In this document: positions 44,497 to 54,091 of the stretch, piece after piece
How the letters are laid out: each line of letters opens with the position of its first letter
Position numbering within the stretch: position 1 is the first letter of the stretch
The notes under the pieces: model-generated
Told to the model about the DNA's origin: nothing
The model's input: the letters and a program-made list of their open reading frames with translations, nothing else
The model's database searches: none
NCBI GenBank assembly: GCA_016719565.1
Contig: JADJYU010000001.1
Coordinates: 744,001 to 808,000 of the forward strand
Direction: 5' to 3'
Source of the DNA: Ignavibacteria bacterium
GTDB lineage: Bacteria > Bacteroidota > Ignavibacteria > Tepidaquicellales > Tepidaquicellaceae
DNA length: 64,000 bases
Program-made: the position numbers and the translations under genes

Positions 44497-44978
44497 TTAC
44501 AGTTTCTTAATGGAGGTAACTGAAATAGATAAATCTTTAGGACTCACAGATCCTTTTAAAGAAACCCTATCACCTTCGTTAAAGCTGTTGTCAATATTTT
44601 TAATTTTATATCAGGAATATTTAAAGCTGATAGAATATATCCTGAGCTGCCGTTAGTTATTAGTTTGCCTTTAGCTTCTACCGTTATATCCCTTAAAGTA
44701 AATCCGCCGTCAGTAACGGCCTTAATAAGTTCAGAGACATCAACGTCCGGTTTGTTTTTAAAAGATATGATAAATTCTGTTTTTTTCAAATCAGCTTTAA
44801 CTGATTTAACATAGTCGAGAGCTTTAAACTGTTCTTCAACGCCTTTTGCACAAAGAGAACATGTAAAACCATCAACTCCGATCGTGGCTTTTGTGAGTTG
44901 AGAATAAGAATATTCAGAAGATAATAATATAAAAAAAAGAAATACAGATACAGATAATTTAAACATAGTATTAAGCAT
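44497..44978 (-). CDS. Secreted heavy-metal-associated (HMA) domain protein, frameshifted
   Basis: The first 140-codon frame gives a signal peptide (VSVFLFFILLSSEYSYSQ) and an HMA fold with the metal motif GFTCSLCAKGVEEQF. It runs to IPDIKLK, then an unrelated short tail that stops at 44556. One base out of frame at the A5 run (44597-44601), the sequence continues as NIDNSFNEGDRVSLKG then SVSPKDLSISVTSIKKL and stops at 44497, a far more plausible strand-rich ending. The annotated span joins both frames. One A is missing, or the ribosome or polymerase slips there. It probably binds copper or another soft metal in the envelope. Confidence 0.75.
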
Positions 44979-45075
44979 TAAGTTGAATTGATATAATTTA
45001 AAATATACTCATTAAAAAAGAAGTTTAATTATTTTTGACAGAGTAAATAATTTGTATGAGTATAATTAAATCTGT

Positions 45076-45486
45076 TTAAATTGTTTCACTCATTTTCAGA
45101 AAATCCTTCCAGTATTCTTCAGGCACTTCTACAACGGATTTCCTGCCTTCTTTCACGAGTGGGAATTCCAGATATTTTTTATTTGCTTTGATCTGGGCAA
45201 GAGTAACAGGTTTGTTTAATTTTTTTACGGGTTTTATATCAAACACCATTAATTTAGGATTATCTTCAGAAGGATCAGGGTACGGGTCGGAAATAATTTC
45301 TGCAATACCAACTATCTGCCTTTCGTCGCCTGTATGGTATATAAAGACTTTATCACCTTTACGTGCATTTCGGATACAGATAAGCGCGGCATTATTAGCG
45401 ACGCCATTCCATACGGTTTTCTTATCTCTGACAAGGTCGTCGAAAGAATAATCAGAGGGTTCAGTTTTCAGCAGCCAGTAATTCAT
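45076..45486 (-). CDS. EVE-domain protein
   Basis: This 136-residue protein is essentially one EVE domain (PUA-like fold): YWLLKTEPSDYSFDDL, WNGVANNAALICIRNARKGD, VFIYHTGDERQIVGIAEI and the SVVEVPEEYWKDFLKM end. EVE domains bind modified bases in DNA or RNA and occur in some restriction and RNA-modification contexts. Here it stands alone between a metal-binding protein and a helicase gene, with no modification enzyme nearby. Role unknown. Confidence 0.9.
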   Translation of the reverse strand: MNYWLLKTEPSDYSFDDLVRDKKTVWNGVANNAALICIRNARKGDKVFIYHTGDERQIVGIAEIISDPYPDPSEDNPKLMVFDIKPVKKLNKPVTLAQIKANKKYLEFPLVKEGRKSVVEVPEEYWKDFLKMSETI

Positions 45487-45516
45487 AAAAATCTAGTTAG
45501 AGTTTTAAAAACATAT

Positions 45517-47747
45517 TTAACTTTCGTGCACTGTCATTTTTGCATACTTAAGAATAATTTTTTTTATACCTACATCATCAAAATAAATCTCGGCTTTTTT
45601 ATCGAGTCCTTTTCCGACGGTATTGAGTACGGTGCCTTTTCCGAAAGTATTGTGAGTAACAGTAACGCCTTTTTGAATATCAGGAAAATTATCATTGAAT
45701 TCACTTTCTGTTTCACGGGAAGTGGGTTTTTTCTTCGGCGTGGAATTAAATTTTACAGACGGACCGGAGGGGGAATGCTTATCAGCGCCTGAGCGAAAAG
45801 CCGATTTAATTTTTAATCCTTCGAAGGTAATAATATTTTTGGAAATATCTTCAGGTATTTCTTTTAAGAATCTTGATTTCATCTGAAAAGAAGGAGTGCC
45901 GAAACGGTATCTTTGATTAGCGAACGACATATACAGTTTTGACTTTGCTCTGGTGATCGCAACATAAAATAAACGTCGTTCTTCTTCGAGTTCATCCTCA
46001 TACATAGTAGCTCCGCTGACGGGAAAGAGACCTTCTTCAAGTCCTGTGATAAACACGACAGGAAACTCGAGACCTTTTGCAGCATGAATTGTCATAAGTG
46101 TGACGGCATTTTTCTGATTGTCGAGATTATCAATATCAGCGACAAGAGAGACTTTCTGAAGAAACATTTCGAGTGAGGGTTCATCTTCGGTATCACCGAA
46201 TTCCGCAACTGCGGAGAGTAATTCCTGAATGTTACCTATCCTTTCTTCAGACTCTACAGTATTCTCAAGTCTCAAAGTTCTTAAAATTCCTATCTCATCC
46301 AAAACACTGTTAACTATTTCTGTCAAGGGAATTTCTTCCTGCAGATACTGATATTTATAAACGTAATTATTAATTTCGATCAGAAGATTTTTAACTTTAG
46401 AGCTGAGCTCGGTAACTGCAGCAATATTTTTCATCACATCAAAAATTTGAACACCGTCTCTTTCTGCCATAGAGATAATCTTGTCGACAGTAGTTTTGCC
46501 AATTCCGGCTTTTTGATTAAGCACTCTTAACAGAGATTCATTATCTTTAGGATTTACAATAATTTTCAGGAAGGCGAGAATGTCTTTAATTTCCTTTCTC
46601 TGATAAAATCTAATTCCGCCGATGATCAGATAAGGAATATTGTTTTGTCTGAGCGCATCTTCGATAGTCCTGGACTGAACGTTTGTCCTGTATAATATAA
46701 CGAAGTCTTTGAAGTTAATTTTTTTCCTCTGCATTTCATCGAAGATATTTCTGCAGATCCTTATAGCTTCGTCTCTGTCAGTCATATTTTCAATGAGATG
46801 GATATTTTCACCTTCATGATTTTCCGTCCAGAGATTTTTCTCCATTTGTTTTTTATTATTCTTAATCACATTACCGGCGAGAGTAAGTATATTCTGCGTG
46901 GATCGGTAGTTTTGTTCGAGTTTAAAAACTTTACAATCTTTAAAGTCATCCTGAAAATCGAATATATTTTGAATTTCCGCGCCTCTCCATTTATAAATAG
47001 ACTGCGCATCATCTCCGACGATGGAGAGATTTTTATATTTTTCCGCGAGAAGTTTTATGATAGTGTACTGCGCTTTATTCGTATCCTGATATTCGTCAAC
47101 AAGTATAAATTTAAATCTTTCCTGGTACTTGTCGAGCAGTTCAGGATATCTATTGAAAAGTTCGATCGGCTTAAGCAGCAGGTCGTCAAAATCCATTGCG
47201 TTATTTTTAAATAGCGCCTTTTGATAATCGTGATATATAGCCTCGATTTTTTTTTCGTAAAGGGATTTAGCCATGGATGAAAATTCCATTGGCAGGATCA
47301 TTTTATTTTTAAGATTGCTGATAAAATTCTGTACAGCTTTAGGAGTAGGATTATCAGTGGGCTGCGAGAGATTGATCATAATCTGCTTAATGAGATTGGC
47401 AGAGTCATCAGTGTCGTAAATCGAGAAGTTTCTGTTAAAGCCGAGATAGTCTGCTTCAATCCTGAGCAGTCTTGCAAAAATGGAATGAAAAGTACCCATC
47501 CAGATTTTATCAAAGGATGAGGCAACAAGTTTAGAGATTCTTTCTTTCATTTCGGCGGCGGCTTTATTGGTAAAAGTAAGTGATAGGATTTCATAAGGGC
47601 TGACGCCTGATTCGAGAAGGTAAGCAATTTTGAAAGTAAGGACTCTGGTTTTACCGCTGCCGGCGCCTGCAATGATCATGCTGGGACCGTCGATTTCTTC
47701 AACTGCTTTTTTTGTTCAGGGTTAAGGATGTTTAGATTTAGATACAT
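45517..47747 (-). CDS. pcrA: UvrD/PcrA-type DNA helicase, frame break near the N-terminus
   Basis: The long frame (from 47679) begins at MIIAGAGSGKT and carries all SF1A motifs: LTFTNKAAAEMKERI, LVDEYQDTN, GDDAQSIYKWRGA, LEQNYRS, LMTIHAAKGLEFPVVF and VAITRAKSKLYM. The Q-motif and true start lie upstream in another frame: ATG at 47747 gives MYLNLNILNPEQKK, which joins AVEEIDGPSM if one base is gained at an A7 run (47707-47713). That run forms CAA AAA AAG, containing an A AAA AAG slippery heptamer in the correct frame. The enzyme unwinds DNA in repair and rolling-circle replication. See findings on whether the break is real. Confidence 0.88.
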
Positions 47748-48310
47748 GAATAATATTTTAGGGAAGTTAAGATAAGGAAAATAGGTATGAGAGTAAATTA
47801 AGATATGGGGAATATTTGTATGGCGGAATTGTTTTTTCAGGTATGTGCAGAATTGTATACCGGCTCAATGTATGAATTTCATAAAACGAAATATGCAGTT
47901 TGATATGTAATTTTAAATAATATTTTGCAGAAGTGATTAAAATCACTAAATATTAAAAAGACAAATATGAATATAAATAGTTATTACAGAATGAACTACC
48001 CGCATTTTCAGATCAGCGGACAAAAAGTGGGGAAATTAGTTAAACCATTTTTTAGAATAATGCAGTCATTTAAAAGATATATTTCAAGAGAATTAAATTA
48101 AATTCCGAAAACATCCTCCGCTTTTTGGGATGCAGAGAGTTAGACCATATTGTAAAGCATGAAATTGAATTGATCAGAATTTTAGATCAAATATTAAAGG
48201 ATCCTGAAAGGGCGGGTTTTACAGAAAATGCATTTGATTGGAAATGGAGTTATTCAAAATATCAAACTCTTTCAGGAATATAAGCATTTGGCAATTTACA
48301 CTCTCACTGA
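47748..48310. other. 563-base stretch without an intact gene
   Basis: It contains a perfect hairpin AGTGAT-TAAA-ATCACT (47932-47947) and, 20 bases later, the transposase remnant at 47967-48283. The remainder is AT-rich with nothing recognisable. Confidence 0.6.
47967..48283 (+). pseudogene. Decayed REP-associated tyrosine transposase (RAYT, IS200-like Y1 family)
   Basis: Pieces of the family appear in order: YYRMNYPHFQISG at the start, IMQSFKRYISRELN, FWDAES then DHIVKHEIE, and ILKDPERAGFTENAFDWKWSY at the end. These correspond to the family's YYRRNLPH start, its FW-x-x-ESYDHVVR motif and its NNPVKAGL-x-x-W-x-DWKWSY end. It is broken by an internal deletion that removed the HUH motif region, a TAA at 48099-48101, and a one-base loss near 48141 in the ESYDH codons. 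RAYTs are single-copy transposases thought to spread REP palindromes. Confidence 0.8.
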
Positions 48311-49648
48311 TTACAAATCCGTGATATGCATCTTCTCTTCCACATCAGCTGTTTCCTTTACCATTCCTCTTGTCAAAACTTCACTTCCGCTTTTTGTCAC
48401 AAGTACTACATCTTCAATCCTTATACCCATACTCCTGTATTTTACCGGTATCTCCTTCATTTCTTTTGTAAAATATAATCCCGGCTCTATAGTAAGAACC
48501 ATCCCCGGCTTTAGTGTATCTGTATCGGAACTCTCCGTTACTGATGACGGCACAGCATCATGTGTATCCATACCGATATGATGACCGATTCCATGAAGAG
48601 AATATTTTTTTATTTCGGTTTTATCTTTCAGTATACCTAACTTGTTCAGTCCTTCTGCAAGTACTTTCTCACTCAGCTTTCCGATCTCTGAAAATCTCAC
48701 TCCCGGTTTTACTTTTTTTATACATTCTTTATTTGCTTTTAGAACTATGTCATATATCTCCTTTTGTTCATGTGTAAATTTTCCGCTGACAGGAAATGTT
48801 CTTGTAATATCCGAACAGTAGTAATTATATTCCGAAGCTGAATCAATAAGTAATAGCTGGTTATCAGATAATTTCTGATCATTATTTTCATAATGTAGAA
48901 TACATGCATTTTCACCCGAGGCAACAATAGGATGGTATGCAGTTTCCTCCCCGCCGTAATGTCTGTAATAATATTCAAGTTCAGTCTGAATTTCAAATTC
49001 AGTCATTCCCGGTTTCAGGATCTTTAAAATTTCATTATAGGACTGAACAGAAATATCCGAAGCTTTTCTAATTTTTTCAGTTTCGAATTCTGTTTTTAGA
49101 GATCGCATTTTTCCTAAAATATAAGAAACATCAATTATTTCTGTATGAGGAGCGATGCGGTTAAGATTGTCTAAAAAATCCGAGATAATTTTTTTCATAT
49201 CGCCGGTAAGTTTTAACATCTCTGCAATATTGAGATATACTCTTCTGTAATTTTTAAGAATATGATAAGACAGTATGCGGCATATTTTTTCATTAACTTC
49301 GGAATAATCAACCCCCAATTCATTCTTTACATTATTATACCCTAATCTCTTCCCACTCCAGGTTTCCATTTTTTCATCCTTTGGCTGAACATATAAAACC
49401 TCTTTTGTTTTTATTTTCTGTGACCCTGATTTAAGAGTTATACCGCCGGGCGCAATCAACAGTGCAGAATTTGCTTCTGTAAATCCCGTCAGATAATAAA
49501 AATTCTTATACTGCTTGAACAAATAATCCCCGTCATAGGATTTGTTTCTAAAGGTATTTCCAAAAATAACGGCTATGGAATCTTTACCTATCAGTCCGGA
49601 TAATTCTTTTCTTCTTGACTTATGAAAGCTCTGTTGGATTTTATTCAT
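48311..49648 (-). CDS. pepP: Xaa-Pro aminopeptidase (M24B)
   Basis: The 445-residue protein has the aminopeptidase-P N-terminal domain (FYYLTGFTEANSALLI, VQPKDEKMETWSGKRLG) and the pita-bread catalytic domain. Metal ligands are Asp in LLIDSASEY and SDITRTFPVSGKF, His in YSLHGIGHHIGMDTHD, Glu in TIEPGLYF and Glu in GIRIEDVVLV. It removes N-terminal residues before proline. No signal peptide. The gene is 27 bases downstream of purF in the transcription direction. Confidence 0.93.
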   Translation of the reverse strand: MNKIQQSFHKSRRKELSGLIGKDSIAVIFGNTFRNKSYDGDYLFKQYKNFYYLTGFTEANSALLIAPGGITLKSGSQKIKTKEVLYVQPKDEKMETWSGKRLGYNNVKNELGVDYSEVNEKICRILSYHILKNYRRVYLNIAEMLKLTGDMKKIISDFLDNLNRIAPHTEIIDVSYILGKMRSLKTEFETEKIRKASDISVQSYNEILKILKPGMTEFEIQTELEYYYRHYGGEETAYHPIVASGENACILHYENNDQKLSDNQLLLIDSASEYNYYCSDITRTFPVSGKFTHEQKEIYDIVLKANKECIKKVKPGVRFSEIGKLSEKVLAEGLNKLGILKDKTEIKKYSLHGIGHHIGMDTHDAVPSSVTESSDTDTLKPGMVLTIEPGLYFTKEMKEIPVKYRSMGIRIEDVVLVTKSGSEVLTRGMVKETADVEEKMHITDL

Positions 49649-49675
49649 TTTTTTGAATTTAATGGTTTTTGAAAG

Positions 49676-51212
49676 TTAATCATCGAATTGTTCTTTTTTC
49701 ATTTCTTCGAGACCTTCTATCTGAATTGGATATTCCCGTGTAAAGCAGGCTGTACAGTAATCGGTCTTCTCGCTTGTGTAAGGAACAGACTCAAGTAATT
49801 TTTCAGTACTCAGATATGATAAAGAAGTTACACCGAGTTCTTCCCGGATACTTTCTATATTACTGTCATGTTGATTTGCTATCAGCTCTTCAGCAGATGG
49901 AAAATCCATTCCGTAATAGCAAGGTGAAATAATCGGAGGTGAAGTTATTTTAAGATGTATCTCTTTCGGATTTGCTTTTTTTATAAGATCGACAAGTAAC
50001 TTCGAAGTTGTGCCTCTGACAATGGAATCATCAACTACTACAAGCTTCCTGTTATTTATAACTCCTTTAACAGTATTGAATTTTGTTTTTACTTTCATTT
50101 TTCTTTTATCTTTACCCGGCTGAATGAAAGTCCTTCCGACGTAATGACTTCTGATAAGACCAATTTCATGCTTAACTTCTTTGTTATGCTTTATCATTTC
50201 ATTAAAATATCCTAATGTAGCTGTATTCGATGAGTCCGGAACATTTATAATTCCTATTTTCTTTTCATCATCCGCTTCTCTTTCAGGCGCAGGACTTTCG
50301 ATGGCGAGATTTTTTCCGATCTTTCTCCTTACCTTGTCCACTTTCTCTCCGAACACTGTACTGTCCGGTCTTGAAAAATATATATATTCAAAAATACAGT
50401 GTTTGTATTTTTCGGCTGAACGTGTCTGAAATGATTTTTCAATTCCGGTGTCCGTTACTTCACGGTCTATCATAATTATTTCACCCGGGTTCACCTCCCT
50501 TATATATTCGGCATTTATAATATCAAGCGCACATGTCTCTGAAGAAAAAATAAAACTGTTATCGACCTTACCGTAACAGAATGGTCTTACTCCGTAAGGA
50601 TCTCTGACAGCAAAAAGTTTATCATCTGTTAAGATGCATATAGAATAAGCTCCTTCGACCTGTGAAAAAGCGTCAAGAAGTTTATTTACAATATCACTTT
50701 CTTTGCTTTTTGCAATGAGATGAAGTATCAGTTCACTGTCGGTAGTAGTCTGAAAAATAGTACCTTCGTTCTGAAGCTTGTCTCTTAAATATTTTGTGTT
50801 GGTAAGATTACCGTTATGCGATAATGCTAGGTTGCCGTCTTTATAATTTACTTTGAACGGCTGTATGTTATTCTTATTATCTCCCGAGCCTGTAGTTGAG
50901 TATTCCAGTATGTCCGATAGCAGATGTACCTTTTAGTTCATCGGTAAGTATTTTATCATCAGAAAAAACACTGAGTACAAGTCCCAGATCCTTATGAATA
51001 TTGAATCTACTTTTGTTTCCATTCTCACCTTGTTCACAGGATACAATCCCTGCCGCTTCCTGTCCTCTGTGCTGTAACGCGTGCAGACCGTAATAAGTCA
51101 GAAATGATGCATCAGGATTGTTATACACGCCGAATACACCGCAATTGGAATGTATTGACTTGGTTGAACTGAAAACGGTATTTTTGAGATTATTTATTTT
51201 CAAAGTGAGCAA
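49676..51212 (-). CDS. purF: Amidophosphoribosyltransferase, frame break in the glutaminase domain
   Basis: PurF makes phosphoribosylamine from PRPP and glutamine, the first step of purine synthesis. The 5' frame (51212) has a short propeptide then SNCGVFGVYNN with the nucleophile Cys and LHALQHRGQEAAGI. It reaches IGHTG and then derails to a stop. From YSTTGSGDNKN the sequence is open in a second frame, without a start codon, down to VNPGEIIMIDREV, the PRPP loop VVVDDSIVRGTTS, SPPIISPCYYGMDFP and YCTACFTREYPI (iron-sulfur ligands). The break near 50905 reads as one extra base in ACT GGAA TAC. Apart from this the enzyme is complete. Confidence 0.9.
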
Positions 51213-51263
51213 TGTAAAATAAATTTTTGTTGTTAAAGAAAAAAGGTAAACATTGCAGAGATA

Positions 51264-51284
51264 ACAGTCTGATGGTAAGACTGT
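51264..51284. other. Hairpin upstream of purF
   Basis: ACAGTCT-GATGGTA-AGACTGT is a perfect 7-base stem with a 7-base loop, between the end of the PHP gene and the purF start on the minus strand. There is no adjacent T-run. It could be a weak terminator or a leader structure. No purine riboswitch core was recognised. Confidence 0.35.
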
Positions 51285-51376
51285 ATTAAAATATAAATAG
51301 CTTTATGTATCCGCTGTGAGAAGCTTATCCTTTAATGAACGCCGGGCTGCAGATATAATGCTGTTCTGAATAGGTA

Positions 51377-52465
51377 TTACTCTGATAACACCCTGATATG
51401 ATTTGAAAATATCCATCCCTTGTTTTCTTTCCATGTCTCGACTCTGAATGCCCCTGTTTTATCAGAATCAAATGTAAATTCCATGCCCTCAGATTCATGT
51501 ATGCATTTACCATTATGAATAACTTTTATTTTGGCGCGGGAAGGAATAAGAGTTCTGAATATTACTTTCTTTTTTCTATTCTTAATAAATTTAATTTCAT
51601 CACCCGTATTGTAATACACTCCGTCATATTCGGCGAAAAACCTGAATCCTTTTCCGCTGCCATAATAATTATTTACAATGAAAGATCTTCCTTTAGCAAT
51701 GGCTTCAATTATTTTGTCACGGCTTTCGGTGTAATTTGAACCGATTCCTTTTTTGAGTTCGTCATTAAGAAATACGTGCATTCTGATTGACTTAAATAAA
51801 ACTTTATACGGAAAGATCTCAAATTCCATTCCCATTACATTGTGCTTGTGCGCATGTGCGTCCACTCCGCCTATGGCAACGACCTTTCTTTTTAAATTCA
51901 GATCATCCCATACTTTCAATGTCTTCTCCGGCGGAGCAATTATTGACTTCAGCGGATGAAGGAACCTCTGAAATTTATTGGATTCATTCAGACCTTCCGC
52001 CCATTCACTCATGTGATTCCATATCTCGATGCCGGTAAAATCTTCACAATCCCATGCAGTCCATGGATACGGCGGATGTTCCGGAAGATTATTCCGCTCT
52101 TCATGCGGATGCGCAATAAATCCGAAACCGCCTTCCTTATTAACAGCTTTCACATATTCGCATGCTGACATTCTGCTGCCTGTGTCACCGTCTGGAAGTG
52201 TTTCATAAGTGCCGGTAATTTTATCAGTCCCGAGTACGATGTAATGATTCCGGTTTTTTTTGTCGTTTACTTCATATCCGACAATCAACATAGTATTCTT
52301 ATACCACTTTTCATATCCCTTGTCCTTAGCTTTTAAAGTATTATGATCAGTGAGAATTATAAAGTCCAGATCGGATTCGACAGCCGCTTTTACAATATCT
52401 TCTACCGATCCTGAACCGTCGGAATAAAGAGAATGCATATGCATGGACCCTGAATATTCAAACAT
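51377..52465 (-). CDS. CehA/McbA-type PHP-domain metallohydrolase
   Basis: This 362-residue protein starts with PHP motifs: SMHMHSLYSDGSGSVEDIV, ILTDHNTLKA, FIAHPHEERN and GGVDAHAHKHN, which supply the metal ligands. A beta-sandwich-like C-terminal part follows (IFRTLIPSRAKIKVIHNG, GAFRVETWKENKGWIFSNHI). The combination of GVDAHAH with a C-terminal FRVE-x-W-x-x-x-x-GWIFSNPI-like end is that of CehA/McbA family hydrolases, first known from carbaryl hydrolysis. The natural substrate here is unknown. It has no signal peptide. Confidence 0.85.
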   Translation of the reverse strand: MFEYSGSMHMHSLYSDGSGSVEDIVKAAVESDLDFIILTDHNTLKAKDKGYEKWYKNTMLIVGYEVNDKKNRNHYIVLGTDKITGTYETLPDGDTGSRMSACEYVKAVNKEGGFGFIAHPHEERNNLPEHPPYPWTAWDCEDFTGIEIWNHMSEWAEGLNESNKFQRFLHPLKSIIAPPEKTLKVWDDLNLKRKVVAIGGVDAHAHKHNVMGMEFEIFPYKVLFKSIRMHVFLNDELKKGIGSNYTESRDKIIEAIAKGRSFIVNNYYGSGKGFRFFAEYDGVYYNTGDEIKFIKNRKKKVIFRTLIPSRAKIKVIHNGKCIHESEGMEFTFDSDKTGAFRVETWKENKGWIFSNHIRVLSE

Positions 52466-52527
52466 AGATTTTGTGTGTGTAAATTTTAAGTTTTTTTGAA
52501 ATTATTATTTACGGTTATTTCCGATAA

Positions 52528-52962
52528 TTAATGATGACCAAATATGATGTTCATGATCCAGACTGTAACAATAACCAATGTTATCGCGATAAAAGTTTTT
52601 TTACCGGAGACTAACCGGATTTTATAATTATATAAACTGAGTATAAAAATACTCAAACTTAACACCGCTAAAAATGTAAAGATAAATACAGATGATGGAT
52701 TATAATAAAAACTATTTACGAGATTAAAACTGACTAACTCTTCAAAAGATCTGGTAAGCCCGCAGAATATGCATGGAATGCCGGTAATGTTTAGTAATAT
52801 ACATGAACTATCTCTGTTAAACATTTCCGGATAAAAATATCTAATCAGCTTCAATGGTGACAGATAGGTCGTTATCACAACAAAAAAAATTACCACCAAA
52901 AGATATAACCGGGTTTTCGTGGATTCATCCGGGTCGGTTTTTTCTAAATAAAAGAATCTCAA
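52528..52962 (-). CDS. DUF2752 small membrane protein
   Basis: This 144-residue protein has about three transmembrane segments (LYLLVVIFFVVITTYLS, VFIFTFLAVLSLSIFIL, TFIAITLVIVTVWIMN). The family hallmark GIPCIFCGLTRSFEEL occupies the middle. DUF2752 has no known function. It is 1 base from the next gene and belongs to a three-gene membrane-protein cassette. Confidence 0.87.
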   Translation of the reverse strand: MRFFYLEKTDPDESTKTRLYLLVVIFFVVITTYLSPLKLIRYFYPEMFNRDSSCILLNITGIPCIFCGLTRSFEELVSFNLVNSFYYNPSSVFIFTFLAVLSLSIFILSLYNYKIRLVSGKKTFIAITLVIVTVWIMNIIFGHH

Positions 52963-52963
52963 T

Positions 52964-53464
52964 TCAGACTGCGCTTTTCTTTTTCAAAACTGATACACCA
53001 ATAATTGCTCCAATCGCTCCGAATAGAGGATATATAATAAGATTTGTTATAAATGAAAAAATTGTCAGCGTCGGAGAATAACCGTGTTCATTGAATTCAT
53101 TTGAAAATTTTTCGAGATATTCATATGCCATTGGGGGTATATCTATTCCTAGGCTGTCAAAACCGGTCAACATTTCAGACATCGGATTCTGATTTGAAAA
53201 AAGACTGAACAGCAGACCGAATCCGCTTATTATAACCGCAGATAATACTCCGCTCAGTATTCCGATCATCCCTCCGTCTTTTGAAGACATTGTCTGCCCT
53301 GTCTTCGCGAGTTGCCGGTTGTAATAAAATACACCTGCAAAACCTCCTGCCATAATTCCGGCGCAGCATAATAGATTCAGCAGATTCAGTATTGGAAAAA
53401 GAGCTATGAACGTCATTGTAAATGTACCGATAATTACGGGGAATAATTTATTGTCCGGATGCAT
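52964..53464 (-). CDS. DUF4199-like membrane protein
   Basis: This 166-residue protein has hydrophobic helices at the N-terminus (FPVIIGTFTMTFIALFP), middle (GMIGILSGVLSAVIISGFG) and C-terminus (LIIYPLFGAIGAIIGVSVL), with a polar segment between. The layout and the C-terminal GAIGAIIG helix resemble DUF4199-type proteins. It lies 4 bases after the DUF2085 gene and 1 base before DUF2752. Confidence 0.6.
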   Translation of the reverse strand: MHPDNKLFPVIIGTFTMTFIALFPILNLLNLLCCAGIMAGGFAGVFYYNRQLAKTGQTMSSKDGGMIGILSGVLSAVIISGFGLLFSLFSNQNPMSEMLTGFDSLGIDIPPMAYEYLEKFSNEFNEHGYSPTLTIFSFITNLIIYPLFGAIGAIIGVSVLKKKSAV

Positions 53465-53468
53465 ATAA

Positions 53469-54002
53469 TTAACTCATATATTTATTTTTAAAAAAAAGAT
53501 TTACTTCAGAAAAAAATCTTACAAATCCCGGAATAAGATAATAAGGCAACACAAAACCGATTAGAAAACCGGTGACAGATCTTGTTATAAATGAATTTTG
53601 CAGTATATTGCTCCATTTTAGCAGTACGTCTACTCCGAGCAGGAGTGATGCAATCAGCAGATAAATAACGGAAGGAGTATTTATATTATCGAGTTTATAT
53701 TTTAAAGGATACAAAGCGGTCCCGGTAAAAAATCCCGCATAAATCCACAGACACCTTGAGCATACACCAAGCTTTTCTCCGAAAATAAAAAATGATCTCG
53801 CGTCCTCCTGATGACAAACAGGTGAAAAAAACAAATACAGATATGAAGAGATTTCCCTCAAAAACCCGTCGCGAGTGCTCAATAACGGGGCGCTTATTAT
53901 TAATAGTAGCCAGAGAAATGAAAATATCAAAATAAAAAAGTAAACTTTTTTTGATATATCTGCGTCTTTATAATTAATGTCACCGGCATCAGAAAGCTTC
54001 AT
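53469..54002 (-). CDS. DUF2085 membrane protein
   Basis: This 177-residue protein shows the DUF2085 signature FFSPVCHQEDARSFFIFG followed by LGVCSRCLWIYAGFF, with Cys and His residues that could bind a metal or haem, and four to five hydrophobic helices. The function is unknown. It starts the cassette and is divergent from the peptide-binding lipoprotein gene. Confidence 0.88.
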   Translation of the reverse strand: MKLSDAGDINYKDADISKKVYFFILIFSFLWLLLIISAPLLSTRDGFLREISSYLYLFFSPVCHQEDARSFFIFGEKLGVCSRCLWIYAGFFTGTALYPLKYKLDNINTPSVIYLLIASLLLGVDVLLKWSNILQNSFITRSVTGFLIGFVLPYYLIPGFVRFFSEVNLFFKNKYMS

Positions 54003-54091
54003 TTTTTAAAATATTACATTCACTTGAATAAATCAATTAGAATATTTACTATCAAAAAATTATCAAAGAAAATTTAATCTGTAATATCAAT

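Noticed and set aside
45076..45486. EVE protein as part of a modification-dependent defence system
   Set aside because: It is a stand-alone EVE domain; no endonuclease, methylase or other defence gene is adjacent.
48228..48581. 117-codon plus-strand frame over the Xaa-Pro aminopeptidase end
   Set aside because: Antisense shadow of the aminopeptidase gene; only its first bases overlap the transposase remnant.
51264..51284. Purine riboswitch upstream of purF
   Set aside because: Only one simple hairpin is visible; the three-way junction and conserved core of the purine aptamer were not found.
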